This document shows, in pieces, positions 61,501-64,000 of a stretch of DNA of 64,000 bases. Position numbers and translations under genes: made by a program. The first letter of the stretch is position 1; each line of letters begins with the position of its first letter. The notes beneath the pieces are model-generated. The model had not been told where the DNA came from. It saw only the letters and a program-made list of their open reading frames with translations, and searched no databases. Source of the DNA: Deinococcus humi. Its GTDB lineage: Bacteria > Deinococcota > Deinococci > Deinococcales > Deinococcaceae. The stretch spans positions 372,001 through 436,000 of the forward strand of contig NZ_JACHFL010000002.1 of assembly GCF_014201875.1 (NCBI RefSeq), in the 5' to 3' direction.

Positions 61501-64000
61501 CGCGGGCCGTGTCGCGGGCCGATTGCACCAGCTTCTCGGTCTCGCGCACCTCGGCGACGCGCTGGCGATCCTGCTCCAGCCGTTTGGCGGCGAGTTGCCG
61601 GTCACCTGCGGCCTGCACGCGCCCCTGTGCCTCGGGGTCATCTGCCAGTGCCGCCACCTTCTCAGCGATGCTGGCTTTCAGGTCCAGGAGCTCGGCGGCA
61701 CGAAGCGCTTCCCGTTTGACCCGGCCATCGGCCATGGCGGCAATGGTGCCGTCGCGGGCACCCTTTTCAGCGTCCACGATCCGTTGGGCCGTCTCGCGTG
61801 CCTCGGCCAGACGGGCGAGGTTCTGCTCCTCAATCTTGGCCTCAATCTCGCGCTCGCCTGCCGCCTGTACGTCGGCCTGCGCGCCCGTGTCGCCTGCCAG
61901 GGCGGCGACACGGTCCGCCACATCCTGGCGCAGGCTGGTCAGCTCCTGGGCGCGCAAGGCCTCCCGCTTGGCCAGACCGTCTCTCATGCCCTCAATGACG
62001 GCCGCTGCGGCGCGGTCCTCTGCCTCTGCGACCCGCCGGGCGTTCCCTTCGGTCAGCTGGCGATCCTCCTCGGCCCAGCCGCGCCGCTTGGCCGCGATGA
62101 TCTGGCGGGTGTCTTCTTCGAGCTGCCGCTGCTGCTCCGGGAAATCGGCCAGGGCGGCAATCCGCTCGTCGGCGTCCCGCTGCACGGCCTTCAGTTCCTG
62201 CTGCCGAAGGGCGGTTTTCTTGGCTTGCCCTTCGCGCATGGCCGCAATCTCGGCGTCTTGAACCTCGACTGCTGAACGCTTGGCGACGGCTAGGGCTTCG
62301 TCGGCGTAGCGCTTGCGAATCGAGGCCCGCTCGGCCTCTTGCCCGGCGTCGAGCTGAGCCAGCCCCTGCCGCAGTGCCGGCGTCTGGCCCGGGTCCAGCA
62401 GCTTGCCCGCCACCACGAAAGGCTTTTTGAGTTCTTCGCGCAGTTGGGCAAAATCCCGGCCCGCGCGGGCCAGATCGGCCTGCATGTCGGACAGCCCCTC
62501 GATCTTGAGATTGAAGGCGCGGCCTTCCAGGGCCCTTTGCAACTCGCGCACGGCCTTGGTCTGATCCTCGGTCAGCTTGAGGTTCAGCTGGCCGCGGCGT
62601 TGCGTTTCCGTGAACAGGCGAACGACTTCGCTCTGGGCCTCCACCAACGCGCCCTGATAGCGCTTGACGGCCTCTTCATTGACCTTGTAGATGCGCTCAC
62701 CGGTGAGCAGCTTGGTACCTACGATGTCGCCCTGCTGAGCGTCGCCAAGCTGCTGCTGGATAAGCAGCACACGGGCCTGGGCGCGGCTCAGCTCGGTTCC
62801 CTCCTTGGTTAGGGCCGCCACGCGCTTCATGGTGGCGTTGAAGCTGTCGTTGTTCGATTGATCAATCTGGTCGTAGATCGCCTGTGTTTCCTTGATCAGC
62901 TTGACCGAGAAGTAGCCCACGCCAGCGGCAAGTGCCGCCACGCCGAGGGCCGACGCCGCCACGCCGACAGTCAGGGTGCCGATGGCTGTGGTGAAGAGGT
63001 TGGTGTTCAAGACGGCGGTCAGAAAGGCCCGGCTGAACACGGTGGTGGCGCCGCTCGCCAGCAGGGTGTTGCTGATGTAGGTGGTGATGCGAACGGACGC
63101 GCTGGCATAGAATGCTCGTGCTTTCTCTGCCAGGTTGGTGTAGACGTCGGCATTTTGCGCCATGTTGTCGACGCCTTCGCCCACTGCCTGTGCACCTGCG
63201 GCCAGCCCATCAGACGCCGCTTTGACGCCCCTCAATCCATCGCGGATGGTGGCGTAGCCGCGTGCCAGATTGGACACCGGACCGGCCAGGAAGCCCACCG
63301 CGATGGCGGACGCACCCAGGATCGCCACCGTGTTCTTGCCCACTTCAGGCAGATCGTTGAACACGTCCACAAACTTGGTCACGATGCGGATGCCGCTGGT
63401 CAGCAGGGGAATGAAGGCCTCGCCCAGCTTCTTACCGGCCTCGTCGAAGGCCCGGCTGGTGCTGCTCAGGTTGCCCGACACCCCGCCCAGCAGCGCCGAG
63501 AGATCGCCCACTTCGTCAGAGGTGGCAGCGGTGATCAAGTTGACAGCGGCCTGCGCGCGGGCCTGTTTGTCCAGCGCATCCACCGTGGTGTTTCTGGCCT
63601 TGGCTTCCTGCTGAAGGAAAGTGCTCAGGTTCTCGCTGACCCCGATTTCGCCAAGCCTCGCGGACGTGCCGCTGGTCACGGCGTCCACCAGGGCGTCGAC
63701 CCCATCGGCGGCGCTTCGTCCGGCGGCCAGCGCCGAAGCTCCTGCCCCTTCGAGCGAGGTGTAGGCCTGTTCCAGCGTGAAACCCTGCCGCAACAGGCCG
63801 CGAATGCCCTCGCGGGCGGCGTCGGCAGTCAAGGCCAGGGTGTCCTGAAGACGATTCACCGTCTCTGCCGCCACGCCCACGTCCTGCCCGGTCTTCTCGA
63901 TGGTTTTGCCAAACAGACCCTGGGCGATACGGGCGCTGTCGCTGGATTTGGCGAGACTGAAGATGTTGTTGGCGGCAAATCCGGCCTGGGAGCCGTATTG
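58502..64000 (-). CDS. Phage tail tape measure protein, start beyond the right edge
   Basis: At least 1832 residues, with the frame open to the window's end. The N-terminal visible part (GLFGKTIEKTGQDVGVAAE) is helical, typical of the family; hydrophobic segments follow (GASAIAVGFLAGPV, TVGVAASALGVAALAAGVGYF). The centre, about 61.2-62.3 kb, holds four or five tandem repeats of roughly 80 residues with the pattern MxxGxxKREALRAxEL followed by VAALAxD. The rest is long coiled coil. The protein sets tail length in siphophages, so this phage has a long tail. Its stop overlaps the next gene by ATGA. Confidence 0.88.
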   Translation of the reverse strand, partial: QYGSQAGFAANNIFSLAKSSDSARIAQGLFGKTIEKTGQDVGVAAETVNRLQDTLALTADAAREGIRGLLRQGFTLEQAYTSLEGAGASALAAGRSAADGVDALVDAVTSGTSARLGEIGVSENLSTFLQQEAKARNTTVDALDKQARAQAAVNLITAATSDEVGDLSALLGGVSGNLSSTSRAFDEAGKKLGEAFIPLLTSGIRIVTKFVDVFNDLPEVGKNTVAILGASAIAVGFLAGPVSNLARGYATIRDGLRGVKAASDGLAAGAQAVGEGVDNMAQNADVYTNLAEKARAFYASASVRITTYISNTLLASGATTVFSRAFLTAVLNTNLFTTAIGTLTVGVAASALGVAALAAGVGYFSVKLIKETQAIYDQIDQSNNDSFNATMKRVAALTKEGTELSRAQARVLLIQQQLGDAQQGDIVGTKLLTGERIYKVNEEAVKRYQGALVEAQSEVVRLFTETQRRGQLNLKLTEDQTKAVRELQRALEGRAFNLKIEGLSDMQADLARAGRDFAQLREELKKPFVVAGKLLDPGQTPALRQGLAQLDAGQEAERASIRKRYADEALAVAKRSAVEVQDAEIAAMREGQAKKTALRQQELKAVQRDADERIAALADFPEQQRQLEEDTRQIIAAKRRGWAEEDRQLTEGNARRVAEAEDRAAAAVIEGMRDGLAKREALRAQELTSLRQDVADRVAALAGDTGAQADVQAAGEREIEAKIEEQNLARLAEARETAQRIVDAEKGARDGTIAAMADGRVKREALRAAELLDLKASIAEKVAALADDPEAQGRVQAAGDRQLAAKRLEQDRQRVAEVRETEKLVQSARDTARAAEIAAIEDEGQKRQAEREKELADFRQTLADRLEALRDYPAQQQVVLEAAQQQTRAMEQRYAQEDALEATARAQRIADAYLKAQDAQFAAEQAGRDNQAARYELDLARRLAGVRDNAVQTAEIEAEALRERARLVEAAAQAQYLQDQQRLVNTRDRALSDTKLSADERTAVWQEFYANLNQLSGTFQAGEKQRLAQQENDARQAAEAIRAARLVEANRPVEQSRSRLQELQQSRELAASDAELFIIAQRISAEREKQIELLREQLAGSGGVSLNDRERVAVEEKIRGIQHEQALALKDQQATQQALRESALDRLDAEAQYAEKVAHTSAELEAARQKQLGVAQARLRELDGQIVAEGQEQKRNALVAQRFTLLGQIADLTLQEANAPIDADERRLKLYQAQAQTRLIANGLADNEAATAQLTLQIAAQELLIANRRVEAAGNQLSLEAAQTEQAQARLAFAQAYAASQVKAAQAPAAQPQPLTAPTISAPQDPRKRQQELRQQALDDLGRELELQNKLQDVAEARARGLAQLAGSADDAVASAALELRLTRERLDLIDTQLSREGLGAAGRAALTQKRLELLLKEEDQQRKLNETRLAAARLTEELEVAEDNLATALAGGNAESGRIAAATRQITESRRVLTAAERDYAQARREAEQVGSSANLEKLKTATDAVADAVGNHRTAVHNLASEYRTLIGQMDGVRDAGDKLRQVAYGDAQPFEAARERERLSAIAQRRDAAQRELAQALSGGQPEQIARATEELTRQQERYTRQIEVLGKNGVRVSDLGQRETQRLADAVDALGIQYDREAVGLAERARITDQEAENALTLQGAAETFNAGTGRLVAALESTVASLTAALQQDSLEREQQTLVDRELAGRVAAPAVPTLPPRVATASATPFTFDLRALDQLAARFAPPKLPEAQPVTVTGDAARSIGREVGREVVGSLANTKPNAIAPITNYAGDTYYMTVNGAPGQSPEAVADMAIRKLEDRARRAGRGC

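Larger units (their letters stand above)
42801..64000 (-). mobile_element. Prophage late region (tail, lysis and accessory genes), incomplete
   Basis: All genes in this stretch are on the minus strand, most overlapping by ATGA or GTGA, in the usual phage late order: tape measure, tail proteins, tail fibre, membrane proteins, muramidase. The left end is placed at the last phage-like gene before the oppositely oriented NACHT gene; no attachment repeat or integrase was found. Head genes and integrase, if present, lie beyond the right edge. Confidence 0.85.

Overview
The window comes from a GC-rich Deinococcus-type bacterium (phylum Deinococcota). Several lines point there: a phenylacetate operon of the Deinococcus/Thermus kind, a CrtI-type phytoene desaturase and a geranylgeranyl-diphosphate-type synthase, and many genes whose TANNNT -10 box sits only 6-10 bases before the start codon (leaderless transcription, well documented in Deinococcus). 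This is inferred from gene content and style. No rRNA, tRNA, CRISPR array or intact insertion sequence was seen.

Bases 1-31.9 kb are ordinary chromosome. In order: the end of a NatAB-like ABC exporter; a lipoprotein hydrolase; a prenyl diphosphate synthase; paaABCD (phenylacetyl-CoA epoxidase) behind a TetR-type operator; a P-loop kinase-like gene and a GH13 amylase; a GntR regulator followed by a branched-chain amino acid transporter with two tandem receptors (livJ-livJ-livH-livM-livG-livF); an MBL hydrolase and a membrane protein divergent from a TetR regulator; ispG; methylmalonyl-CoA mutase large subunit, carrying the same operator as paaA; a GNAT protein; an aldo/keto reductase; a candidate small RNA; crtI; two exported proteins (BsuPI-like and a Cpe/LpqF-like serine hydrolase); and leuS behind an apparent transcription attenuator.

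Bases 31.9-42.7 kb are accessory DNA. They hold small orphan proteins, a duplicated gene with a decayed copy, an acyltransferase, an F420-type reductase, a three-copy terminator-like palindrome, and a cluster that looks like a defence island: a membrane-anchored Mrr-like nuclease, an HNH protein, an SRA(YDG)-HNH protein (type IV, modification-dependent restriction type) and a strikingly AT-rich NACHT NTPase.

Bases 42.8-64.0 kb are the late region of a prophage, entirely on the minus strand and running off the right edge. Reading in the direction of transcription: tape measure (incomplete), a run of overlapping tail/virion genes, a beta-helix plus LamG-like tail fibre, a beta-helix lipoprotein, membrane proteins and a GH108 muramidase for lysis, then a two-gene unit encoding an unknown protein and an HTH-ImmA/IrrE metallopeptidase fusion, and finally a second membrane-protein/lipoprotein trio. 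No capsid, terminase or integrase gene lies inside the window.
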